The notes under the pieces were generated by a model that was not told the DNA's origin, made no database searches, and saw nothing but the letters and a program-made list of their open reading frames with translations. From assembly GCA_002368155.1 (NCBI GenBank), contig AP018180.1, forward strand, positions 7,930,561 through 7,994,560: a stretch of 64,000 bases of DNA, in the 5' to 3' direction. The DNA comes from Nostoc carneum NIES-2107. GTDB taxonomy: Bacteria; Cyanobacteriota; Cyanobacteriia; Cyanobacteriales; Nostocaceae. Positions within the stretch are counted from its first letter, which is position 1. Every line of letters begins with the position of its first letter. The position numbers and the translations under genes were made by a program. This document shows, in pieces, positions 18,825-26,170 of this stretch.

Positions 18825-19400
18825 CTAACCAAAGCGGGTAACGTTTGTTCCCATTGAGCTGACTCGTTCTCTCAAAAGGTTCAGTCGCTGTTTTAGTTGT
18901 TCTTGTTTGCGGATGGACTCCCCCAATCTTGTTGAGGCTTCTTGGGCTAGGTTAATTAAGCTCTGATCAATCTCCGCTATCTGATTGTCCACCTCAAGCA
19001 GAGATTGCTCTGCAAAAGCATCTAGCACAGTTCCTTTAGCTGCAATCAAGGATTCCATGAACAACAATGCGCCTGTTACCCCAGTAGAGGCACCCAAGAT
19101 TTTCGATTGTTCGTTTTGAACAGCGATTGCTCCTGATATCGTCTGTTTATCTGCTGCTGTTAGCTTGTATGACGCTTGTTGAATTGCCTCGTCAGCCTTC
19201 GTAATTGTGGCTTCTCCCATGCCATTGAATGGTTGCGAGTCCGGCTTTTGGTCTTGTTTGACTTTTGAATGAGCAGCCAGAAATTCTTCGGGGAGTGGGG
19301 AATTGATTGTCCAAGTTTGTCCTGGGAAGTTTTTGCGGAACTCGTCAACTAACTTACCAGGCTTTATACCAATAGATTCTGCATATTCTTTAATAGTCAT
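18825..19400 (-). CDS. Helical protein with IF2N-like N-terminal domain
   Basis: A 191-residue protein. Residues 1-45 (TIKEYAESIGIKPGKLVDEFRK...) resemble the small winged-helix domain found at the N-terminus of translation factor IF-2. The middle includes a Gly/Ala-rich stretch (about 100-125) and the C-terminus (about 135-185) is a long predicted coiled coil rich in Gln, Glu and Leu. It starts three bases after the stop of the upstream gene, so the two are coupled. Specific function unknown; possibly a DNA-binding or structural part of the plasmid-specific membrane complex. Confidence 0.5.
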   Translation of the reverse strand: MTIKEYAESIGIKPGKLVDEFRKNFPGQTWTINSPLPEEFLAAHSKVKQDQKPDSQPFNGMGEATITKADEAIQQASYKLTAADKQTISGAIAVQNEQSKILGASTGVTGALLFMESLIAAKGTVLDAFAEQSLLEVDNQIAEIDQSLINLAQEASTRLGESIRKQEQLKQRLNLLRERVSSMGTNVTRFG

Positions 19401-19403
19401 TAT

Positions 19404-19703
19404 CTAAACTCCTGTAAATTTTTCTGGGTAGTTGGCTAATTCTATTGCTGTTTTTTTCAGCCCTTTGACAAGTACTGAAGTTCTAATCAGTTGCAGAGTT
19501 GGGATATGCCAGTTTGTTAACTTGATATGTCCATTTAATCCCCCATTTTCTTCATCTCTAAAATCTGCAAACTCTGGTAAGTAAAGACTGGCTAAGTCTA
19601 AATACTTTTGCAATTGCCTCATCGTCACCTGTGGTTGCAAATTCTTTGCTACTTGCTCTCGTGTGAGAGGTTGTTCGACTACGCAATTACCTTGAATTAA
19701 CAA
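19404..19703 (-). CDS. Small HTH-like protein
   Basis: A 99-residue protein read from a TTG start at 19703 that has a strong GGAGG ribosome-binding site. The segment PLTREQVAKNLQPQVTMRQLQKYLDLASLYLPEF looks like a MerR-like helix-turn-helix, so it may be a DNA-binding regulator. Its stop lies three bases before the next start (19400), which indicates translational coupling. A palindrome with TTCCGGAA core at 19731-19764 lies just upstream and could be its operator; that is inference. Confidence 0.55.
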   Translation of the reverse strand: MLIQGNCVVEQPLTREQVAKNLQPQVTMRQLQKYLDLASLYLPEFADFRDEENGGLNGHIKLTNWHIPTLQLIRTSVLVKGLKKTAIELANYPEKFTGV

Positions 19704-19730
19704 GCTTTTCGCCTCCTTGAGTTCTCCTAG

Positions 19731-19764
19731 AGTTCCGGTCTAGTTCCGGAATTTGACCGGAACT
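19731..19764. repeat. Palindrome with TTCCGGAA core, copy 3
   Basis: A 34 bp near-perfect palindrome: AGTTCCGGTC and its exact complement GACCGGAACT flank the TTCCGGAA core. It is related to copies 1 and 2 and lies 28 bases upstream of the TTG-started gene 19404-19703, in the position expected for an operator. Confidence 0.75.
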
Positions 19765-19836
19765 ATTGATGCCATCAACATAAAAATACCTGCTAAAACA
19801 AAGCAGGTCATCACTTAATTAACTCTTAGTTAATAA

Positions 19837-20130
19837 TTAGGCAGCTTGTATTTGTTTCATTTCTAATAAACGAGCTATTAAAACGAACTTCAGCATACTT
19901 CTTGTTCTTTGAGGCATATTGGGAAATTCTATGCCAGGCCCCCATTTTATTTGTACTGTTTTGAAAGGAATATCTAGTTCTTGTGACAGAATCGAACAGT
20001 ATTCTTTGAAAGTTCCGCGTTCGCTCTCTTGAGTTTCTACAGTCTGCAAAGACATTCCACTATAGGCGGATTTAATTTTTCTACAAAAAGTTAATGGAGA
20101 TATCTCCTGAATCCGAGTTTTTGGTAACAT
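19837..20130 (-). CDS. Small plasmid protein of unknown function
   Basis: A 97-residue protein; I choose the ATG at 20130, which has a GGAGAGAGC ribosome-binding site, over the longer frame. The sequence is basic and mixed (LPKTRIQEISPLTFCRKIKSAY... RGTFKEYCSILSQELDIPFKTVQIKWGPG... MLKFVLIARLLEMKQIQ) and could contain an HTH, but I do not recognise it. It precedes the putative membrane-complex operon on the same strand. Confidence 0.5.
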   Translation of the reverse strand: MLPKTRIQEISPLTFCRKIKSAYSGMSLQTVETQESERGTFKEYCSILSQELDIPFKTVQIKWGPGIEFPNMPQRTRSMLKFVLIARLLEMKQIQAA

Positions 20131-20163
20131 TTGCTCTCTCCTTCCAGGTTGATTATGGACAAG

Positions 20164-20378
20164 CACTCAGGGACGAATGGCACGCTTGAAAAGCTGAAAG
20201 CTTGTCTGGCCAGGGTATTGGGGGTGGGGTGTAGGAAAAAATCAATAAAAGTAAATATGAGTATGCACACAAATAAATTTCTTTCTCACGACACCCGACA
20301 CCCGATACCCCACACCCTCTCATCCTTATAGGTAATGGGTTTGGCGTTAACGAGCGTGCCATTCCACTCAGGGACGAA
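20164..20378. repeat. Repeat-bounded non-coding insert
   Basis: CACTCAGGGACGAA occurs at 20164-20177 and again at 20365-20378 in the same orientation. Next to the copies, GAATGGCACGCT (20175-20186) is exactly inverted at 20353-20364. Between them is a low-complexity stretch with GGGGGTGGGGTGT and ACACCCGACACCC blocks that can also pair. This looks like a small MITE-type insertion bounded by a 14 bp duplication. Confidence 0.5.
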
Positions 20379-20413
20379 AGTTAACACTTTGAGCTTTGGG
20401 TCTCTACTTCTTT

Positions 20414-20710
20414 TTAGCTGTACACCTGAAGTGATGGAGCTTTTCGCTTCAAATTACCGTTGCCATCATCCCCATTGGTTGTAATGGTAGGCTGCTGTCT
20501 ACATTCCGAACGATTACATCTGAAATCCCAGTGATTAATTTGAGATTTTCCACGATGTTCTACCAGAACTATTTGGTTTTGATAAGTAGGATTTTGACCA
20601 CTGATCAAAAATGCATCTCCTAATGCATAAAAGCCAGTGAGTACATAATGTCGCTTGTCGATACCCATTAATGCATCCCAAGCTTGTTGAGTTTGTTGCT
20701 GTAAGTCCAT
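20414..20710 (-). CDS. Hypothetical protein, 98 residues
   Basis: A small protein not recognised. It begins with a Gln-rich helix and contains the block YVLTGFYALGDAFLISGQNPTYQNQIVLVEHRGKSQINHWDFRC, followed by a second Cys, which reads like a folded domain. The C-terminal tail is polar and basic. It belongs to a series of minus-strand plasmid genes with short spacers. Confidence 0.5.
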   Translation of the reverse strand: MDLQQQTQQAWDALMGIDKRHYVLTGFYALGDAFLISGQNPTYQNQIVLVEHRGKSQINHWDFRCNRSECRQQPTITTNGDDGNGNLKRKAPSLQVYS

Positions 20711-20749
20711 ATTGATTAACCTAAATCTTGGTAATTGCTTGTAACAAAG

Positions 20750-20968
20750 CTATTCATCTAGTTTCAAAACTTCCAATGTTTGTGCAAGCGCTTGTATTGC
20801 ATCTGCCAAACTCAAATCCCTTTTGTTATCACATAAGAATTGATAAACTCGTGGGTTATACTCTTGAAAATCTACCAGTGAATTGAATATTTTCTCCAAT
20901 TCTTCATGCACAGATTCTCTGGTTCGGCTGTCTAAGTACAGTGCTTTATCTAGAGTTTGTTCAATCAT
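20750..20968 (-). CDS. Hypothetical all-helical protein, 72 residues
   Basis: A small acidic, apparently all-alpha protein (TLDKALYLDSRTRESVHEELEKIF... LSLADAIQALAQTLEVLKLDE). No known domain was recognised. It lies 39 bases upstream of the next minus-strand gene and has normal coding character. Confidence 0.45.
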   Translation of the reverse strand: MIEQTLDKALYLDSRTRESVHEELEKIFNSLVDFQEYNPRVYQFLCDNKRDLSLADAIQALAQTLEVLKLDE

Positions 20969-21066
20969 GATTTCTATCCGATATAAAGAAGCGCTCTGTT
21001 AATAACAAAGCGCTTGGTGATTGATAGATTGTGGTAAGTTGCTACTAATATGTCTTCGGATTGCTG

Positions 21067-21582
21067 TCAAGTTGCAGCAAATCTTGTCAACAATTCTTCA
21101 CGGCTTAATTGAATGCATAGAGGCGTAAATTCTTCTGGTTGTAACTGTAACAACCTATCAACTACTCTTGATAGCTCTTCATCTAAATTACCAAACCTGA
21201 CTCTCAGTAAATTCTCTACAACTTCACGTTGCCCTTTTTGCTTTGTAGTTTCTTCCCATTCTTGATATGCTTGTGACAAATTCATGATTAACTCCTGGTC
21301 ATCTTGTGTGAGATTTTCCGGCTGTTGAATTGAAATAATTCGCCAATTGGTAATTAGTTTAAGAGTGTTTTGTCGTACTACGTTGTTATCGGGTAGTGCT
21401 AGTAATTCACTGACAGCTTGGCGTTGAGTTTCTCCTTTACCTAAGAGCCTTAACCACAATGTTTCACTGGTTACTGGTAGCTGGTTAATCGCGACTATCG
21501 CCGTTCTCAATGAATTAGCTAGAAAGTAAACTCCAGCAGACCAATTGTCTAGCTCCAGTTTAGCGCCAAAACTGTTAAGCAA
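21067..21582 (-). pseudogene. C-terminal remnant of an Rpn/PD-(D/E)XK (DUF4351) protein
   Basis: The 171-residue frame matches the C-terminal part of the Rpn/PD-(D/E)XK transposase-like nuclease family common in cyanobacteria. Signs are the flexible YQEWEETTKQKGQREVVENLLRVRFGNLDEELSRVVDRLLQLQPEEFTPLCIQLSREELLTRF ending, written here in parts: LSQAYQEWEE, VENLLRVRFG and LQPEEFTPL. The N-terminal nuclease domain, about 150 residues with the catalytic D...ExK, is missing and no upstream frame continues it. It is most likely a decayed gene; expression as a short protein cannot be excluded. Confidence 0.6.
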
Positions 21583-21860
21583 ACTTAATGAAATTTTTGT
21601 TCTTTTTCTCCAGAAATGGAGAAGCTTGAAACCTTGTTTTTAGATTTTAAATTTTGACTTTAATCCAAAATCCAAAACCTAAAATTGTCTCGGTCAATTT
21701 TCATCTTATTGAAATTGATTCAGCGCTGTTTGTTGATTTAAACCCAAATTTTTTTAATGATTAACTCTTTTGAATGAATCTAATAAGACTTCTCACGTCC
21801 GGCTTATTATGCTGATATTGAGATGGTGGGCGCATTGTGCCCACCATATTCTCTCTTAAA

Positions 21861-22559
21861 CTACGCGACTAACACCATACTCTCTGGAAGTGGCTGATAC
21901 TCCATCAGCCGCTTCCATTCCTCGCTCGTCAGTTGATCAAACGGTTTATCCAACAATTCCTCGCAAGACCTAGTTTCGAGACTAGGCAATACTTCGACCA
22001 TCGACAATGACCACACGGCATCGAATGCAGAATCACAGGGCACTTGCTGCTGATGCTCTGATGAGGCTCTTTTCACCCACCAGCGACCATCAGTGCATCC
22101 CGCCGAGCCTAGCTTTTTGTCGTTGTTGTAGATACCTTCATCAAGGAGTTCAAAGCCAAATTTCTCACATTCCAAGGCAATTTGTACCATGACTTCGTTA
22201 CCCGTAATATTGGCTGGAACTTTTTGCTTTTGCACGGGTAGTGTGCCTTGCTTGTGGTGCCAAACAATGTGGTTGTGGCACTTCGCCCAGCTGTTTGCAC
22301 GATGTTCTTCGGTTGAGTTCACGATCACTACCCAGCGTTGTGTCACGAATTCGTCGTGATCGTATGTAATGCTGCCTATCAGTTTGTCGCCAACGTAAAG
22401 TTCATAGTCGTAGGAGCTAATTTCGACAACGGTGAATTCTTCGGGTGCTACAACTTCACCCTGTTGTGTGATGTGCTGCTCTAATTCTGCTTGGTCTATC
22501 GTTTGCTCGTCAACGAAAGAAGAGAAAATTCCTTGCTGTGCAGGTGTTTTGTAGGTCAT
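21861..22559 (-). CDS. Hypothetical plasmid protein, 232 residues
   Basis: A soluble, acidic protein with a beta-rich middle (VVEISSYDYELYVGDKLIGSITYDHDEFVTQRWVVIV) and a C-terminal acidic helix region. It is rich in His, Trp and Cys around HNHIVWHHKQ and GCTDGRWWVKR, but no known motif was recognised. It is monocistronic, with a GCGATCGC-containing hairpin (22587-22628) in front of its start. Confidence 0.5.
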   Translation of the reverse strand: MTYKTPAQQGIFSSFVDEQTIDQAELEQHITQQGEVVAPEEFTVVEISSYDYELYVGDKLIGSITYDHDEFVTQRWVVIVNSTEEHRANSWAKCHNHIVWHHKQGTLPVQKQKVPANITGNEVMVQIALECEKFGFELLDEGIYNNDKKLGSAGCTDGRWWVKRASSEHQQQVPCDSAFDAVWSLSMVEVLPSLETRSCEELLDKPFDQLTSEEWKRLMEYQPLPESMVLVA

Positions 22560-23026
22560 AATAGATATTCCTTTGAGAAAAGGGTAAAAGGCGATCGCTG
22601 AGTTTTCCAGACATGGGCGATCGCCTTTGTTTTTTATGAACTAACGTTGTGGTTTCCCACAACGTACTCACAGAAATTTGGCGCAGCCTTACATTCAAAT
22701 GCTCCGCGTCCGTAACCGGAGCTTGCCACAGCAGCATATCTTTTGATCAAGCAACAGTCGGTTTTCCGCTGCTTCAAAAACGACTGTTGTACTGCTATAG
22801 CAACTTTTTATTAACCTGATCCCTTTTCCCAATCTATACCTCTCGCCTTCTCTGGTTCTGCCAGTGTCTCAGCTACCCCTCAATCGGTACTTTAGGTCTT
22901 CTTTTCATGGTTCAGTAATTCTAATTGCAACTCTTTCGCGTTTCAGGCTGCTGGCTGTTTGCTTTCCTTTGCCCTAATAATTAATTTACTAGTGCGACTT
23001 ATAAATTGTCAAGTACCACTTATAAA
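22560..23026. other. Intergenic region with HIP1 hairpin
   Basis: AAAGGCGATCGC at 22587-22598 is perfectly inverted at 22617-22628 and is followed on the plus strand by GTTTTTT, so it could act as a terminator for plus-strand transcripts or as a leader hairpin for 21861-22559. The remaining 400 bases show no convincing gene. Confidence 0.5.
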
Positions 23027-23330
23027 TTATTGAGATATTATTTTGGGTGAGCCAAAAATTTCTTGAACATCATGCCCAAGGATTTGACAAATATACCTAA
23101 GCAATTGAAAAGATACGTTTTGCGGAGCTTTCGGCATATTAGGATTTTCTAAAAGTTGGATATATTGCTGAGAAACTTTATAGTCAAATCTTGTTTGAAT
23201 TTCCTCGGCAAGTGACCGCCTAGATACCTTGCCACGCATGTGCTTCAACTTTTCTCCAAAAGCAGGTTTCCAGGCGACAGTGGTAATTAAATCTAGCTCT
23301 AACATAATATATTCTTTACTAGTGTCACTT
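22989..23330. promoter_or_regulatory. CTAGTGNNACTT sites around HTH gene
   Basis: CTAGTGCGACTT at 22989-23000 (followed by a related ACCACTT block) and CTAGTGTCACTT at 23319-23330 bracket the small HTH gene. The second copy sits 14 bases before its start at 23305. This suggests autoregulation. Confidence 0.4.
23027..23305 (-). CDS. XRE-type helix-turn-helix regulator
   Basis: A 92-residue protein from the ATG at 23305; the longer frame from 23341 would begin inside the putative promoter (ATATTATG). The segment FGEKLKHMRGKVSRRSLAEEIQTRFDYKVSQQYIQLLENPNMPKAP is an XRE/Cro-like HTH with the usual recognition helix. The C-terminus VSFQLLRYICQILGHDVQEIFG is also typical. It is probably an autoregulated repressor: related CTAGTGNNACTT words flank it. 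It is divergent from the BRO/AlkB/HTH operon, which it could control. Confidence 0.75.
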   Translation of the reverse strand: MLELDLITTVAWKPAFGEKLKHMRGKVSRRSLAEEIQTRFDYKVSQQYIQLLENPNMPKAPQNVSFQLLRYICQILGHDVQEIFGSPKIISQ

Positions 23331-23603
23331 GACGCATTCATAATATAATTGATAAAGTCATGCTAGTAAAGAGTAAATCACTCACATTCACAGCTTTCCA
23401 AATATTTGGTAAAGCTGAACTTCTTATGACCTTACGCCATAACTAAAGGCGATCGCACAACTTTCATATTGGGCGATCGCTCAAGATGGCAGGTGATGAG
23501 TAATTATTACTAGTTTACAGTTTTGAGATATAAAACTTAAAAATCTTAGGCGGTATAGTTGCAATGCCGCAATAGCTTTATGCGTCAAAAATTGGGAGAT
23601 AGT

Positions 23604-24416
23604 ATGGACGCAATTATAAAGTACGAAAGTAACAGCAGCCCATTTGACCAAATTAAACAGGTTGATACCGATGGATCTGAGTATTGGTTAGCAACTGAAT
23701 TGTTAACACTACTGGGTTATCAGACTTGGAAAAGAATCAAAGACACAGTTGAAAGAGCAAAAATTAGTGCCAGGAATTCCGGGTTAAATGAATCCTACCA
23801 TCTGGTCGATGTCGTCCAAATGGCGCAAATTGGGGGTTCTCAGGCATTTCGAGAAGTGCTGAAGGATTATAAGCTATCACGACACGCCTGCTATTTGGTG
23901 GCGATGAACGGCGATCCGCGCAAGAGTGAAATAGCTGCTGCACAAAATTACTTCGCGGCGAAAACTCGTGAAGCAGAGCTAGCACCGCAAAATTCAGAAC
24001 TACTTGCTCAACTATTGGAGAAATTTGAACAGCAAAATAAGGTAATCGAAGAACAAGGAAAGGCGATCGCCCAGCTGCAATCCCAAATCCAAAACCTCCT
24101 GCCCCCATCAGCCGACTTCATCCCTCCAGGCTGGAATGAAGAAGTATGGCGAAAGCTTCCTCGACAGGACAAACACCATTTTCGCTTTTTGTATCGCCGT
24201 CGTAACTTCCGTCCTTCAGGACAAGGCACAAATGAGCAATTGGCATTACCTGTTGTCACTACTGAGCAGTTGAAGCAAAAACAACGGGCGGAATTTGAGC
24301 AGCTCGTCGGTGAGTCATCAGCCCAGGAGAAACAGCAATTAGAAGCAGCAAAACAACAAGCACTGAAACAACTTTGGTTACAAGGAGAACAAGATGATAC
24401 AGATGTCCCTTTTTAA
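23604..24416 (+). CDS. BRO/DinD-like antirepressor-type protein
   Basis: The ATG at 23604 has a GGGAG ribosome-binding site. The 270-residue protein opens with a BRO-N/DinD-like domain (residues about 5-120): SPFDQIKQVDTDGSEYWLATELLTLLGYQTWKRIKDTVERA and a KDYKLSRHACYLVAMNGDPRK block as in DNA-damage-inducible protein D. A coiled coil (about 130-170) and a basic C-terminal part follow. Such domains occur in phage antirepressors and mobile-element proteins. The 3' end overlaps the AlkB-like gene by 23 bases, so the genes are translationally coupled. Confidence 0.75.
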   Translation: MDAIIKYESNSSPFDQIKQVDTDGSEYWLATELLTLLGYQTWKRIKDTVERAKISARNSGLNESYHLVDVVQMAQIGGSQAFREVLKDYKLSRHACYLVAMNGDPRKSEIAAAQNYFAAKTREAELAPQNSELLAQLLEKFEQQNKVIEEQGKAIAQLQSQIQNLLPPSADFIPPGWNEEVWRKLPRQDKHHFRFLYRRRNFRPSGQGTNEQLALPVVTTEQLKQKQRAEFEQLVGESSAQEKQQLEAAKQQALKQLWLQGEQDDTDVPF

Positions 24417-24993
24417 TCAACCAACCCCAGTTTTACCAGTCACTTATTACCCAGAATTCTTGAGCCAAGAAGAAGCTGGCGTGTTATACCAACACTGCCT
24501 AAAGCTGCAATGGCAGCAGAATCAAATCAAAATGGTGGGTAAAACTTTACTTGTGCCTCGGCTGGAATGCATTTACGGTGATGAAGGTTGCGAGTATTTG
24601 TATTCCAAGAGCGTGCTACTGAAACCATTGCCTTGGACTGAAGCTCTGGCCGAGTTGAGGGACAGGATTACTTCACTGACTGGCTACAGCTTCCGTATCG
24701 TCATTGGCAATCAATACAGGAGCGGTCAGGACTCGATAGGCTGGCACGCTGACAATGAGCAATCGATGGGGCTAAATCCAGCGATCACATCTATCAGTTT
24801 AGGTGCGGAGCGGAAATTTCAGATAAAGCCCATCAAAGGTAAGCCAACTGATTTCTGGCTGGAACAAGGGAGTTTGCTCTTTATGCACCCCGGTTGTCAG
24901 TCCACGCACCTTCATCAAGTTCCCAAAACCAAGAAATTGGTTGGCACAAGAATTAATCTAACTTTTCGCCCACATGTGGGAGGTAGAAAATGA
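24394..24993 (+). CDS. AlkB-like 2OG-Fe(II) oxygenase
   Basis: A 199-residue AlkB/ABH2-type dioxygenase that would remove alkyl groups from DNA or RNA bases by oxidation. Iron ligands are His118 and Asp120 in IGWHADNE, and a distal His in THLHQVPK (172 or 174). Arg186 and Arg192 in GTRINLTFR match the 2-oxoglutarate and substrate Arg pair, and the N(Q)YRSGQDSIGW block is the family's usual lead-in. It lies between a BRO-type and an HTH gene with overlaps on both sides, so it is part of a mobile-element operon; protecting the element's DNA is a plausible role. Confidence 0.85.
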   Translation: MIQMSLFNQPTPVLPVTYYPEFLSQEEAGVLYQHCLKLQWQQNQIKMVGKTLLVPRLECIYGDEGCEYLYSKSVLLKPLPWTEALAELRDRITSLTGYSFRIVIGNQYRSGQDSIGWHADNEQSMGLNPAITSISLGAERKFQIKPIKGKPTDFWLEQGSLLFMHPGCQSTHLHQVPKTKKLVGTRINLTFRPHVGGRK

Positions 24994-26018
24994 ATAGCTT
25001 CACCTCCGCAGTACTCGGACAAATACACACTCCCGTCAATATTCTCTCTGAATTTCTGGCGACTTTTAACCGTCGCCAGAAGTGCAAAGCCGCAATACTA
25101 TCTTGGCTGGATGGTAAGCACTACTATGGGCACGAATGGGTCAGAATCACATTTGAGAAGTTGGCTGATATTTTAGGTTACTGCCGGGAAACTATTAGCC
25201 GTCATATGAAGGAGTTAGTTTTTGATGACTTAATCAAAGAACAGGCTGCTCAAAAATTTCCCAAGGATACTGCTTGCGAGTATCAATTAAATCGGGAAAA
25301 GCTCACAGAATTACTCAATTCTCAACGATGCGAAAAAATTGACACACATGTGTCAGATATTTCGACAAGATGTGCGAATAATCCGCCAACATTTGAAACT
25401 ACTTTAAACCTTTTAAAAAACAACAACACTGCTGTTGAGGAAAAAAAGGATGAAGGGGTAAAACAAAGCGAATATGAGCTAGTTCGCCAAACACCAGAAC
25501 CAGAACCACCCCAGATTACTCGCTTTGCTGATAAACAAGAATTGGATGACTCGACGAGTGGGATAGATCCTCATGAGGACGAGTTTTCCGAGGCAGAAGT
25601 TGAAGTCAGTTCAACTTCGGATAAGCCAAGTAAGCACGAGATTGCTGAGGTGTGTACCGAGTTGCGGCGGTTGCGGATTAACCCTGAACCTTGTTTGGGG
25701 GTGGTGAAGAAATATTGGGTGAATGTGCCTGGGGCGATCGCACGAGTGAAGGAAGGAATTCATGAAGGCTGGTGTGATAATCCGACTGGGTTGTTTATCA
25801 ACAGCTGCAAAAGTGGGGCTAAAGGTAAGAATACTATAACAAGCGATGTGAGTGCTTGGTTTGAGTGGGCAAGGAAGCAAAGGATTGCACTTGCTATGTC
25901 TTCTGGATTCGTGTATACACCTTCGGGGGATGCGGTGGAAGTTGGCGAGATGATGCAGCGGTTTCCGGTAGGGAATAGAGGTTCTGCATCTGCCCAAAAT
26001 CCTGAAATGGTCGATTGA
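24990..26018 (+). CDS. HTH plasmid protein, Rep-like, with recurrent C-terminal module
   Basis: Its ATG overlaps the stop of the AlkB gene (ATGA). The 342-residue protein has an N-terminal winged-helix domain (about 30-110): KAAILSWLDGK, FEKLADILGYCRETISRHMKELVFDDLI. A long acidic, Pro/Glu-rich linker follows, then a C-terminal domain (about 205-335) with NVPGAIARVKEGI and a final module WFEWARKQRIALAMSSGFVYTPSGDAVEVGEMMQRFP. It resembles HTH replication-accessory proteins of cyanobacterial plasmids. Fragments of the final module recur at 28573-28767, 32733-32887 and about 32900-32945, pointing to repeated recombination at this 3' end. Confidence 0.6.
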   Translation: MNSFTSAVLGQIHTPVNILSEFLATFNRRQKCKAAILSWLDGKHYYGHEWVRITFEKLADILGYCRETISRHMKELVFDDLIKEQAAQKFPKDTACEYQLNREKLTELLNSQRCEKIDTHVSDISTRCANNPPTFETTLNLLKNNNTAVEEKKDEGVKQSEYELVRQTPEPEPPQITRFADKQELDDSTSGIDPHEDEFSEAEVEVSSTSDKPSKHEIAEVCTELRRLRINPEPCLGVVKKYWVNVPGAIARVKEGIHEGWCDNPTGLFINSCKSGAKGKNTITSDVSAWFEWARKQRIALAMSSGFVYTPSGDAVEVGEMMQRFPVGNRGSASAQNPEMVD

Positions 26019-26170
26019 GACGAGCGCTGCAAGATTAGAGTGGATAGACTACCAGGGTAATGACTCTGCGAGTACGGATTGCAATCAAACGATGATTGAC
26101 AAAGTTTTAACAGTGGGGATTGGTGCTACTAATGGGAGGCTGCTGAAGTGAAATAAGCAAAAATCTGTCA

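Noticed and set aside
26019-26170. Short plus-frame reading ending GIGATNGRLLK after the HTH gene
   Set aside because: It is open for only about 55 codons after a stop, has no start signal and no recognised match; may be a remnant but cannot be supported.
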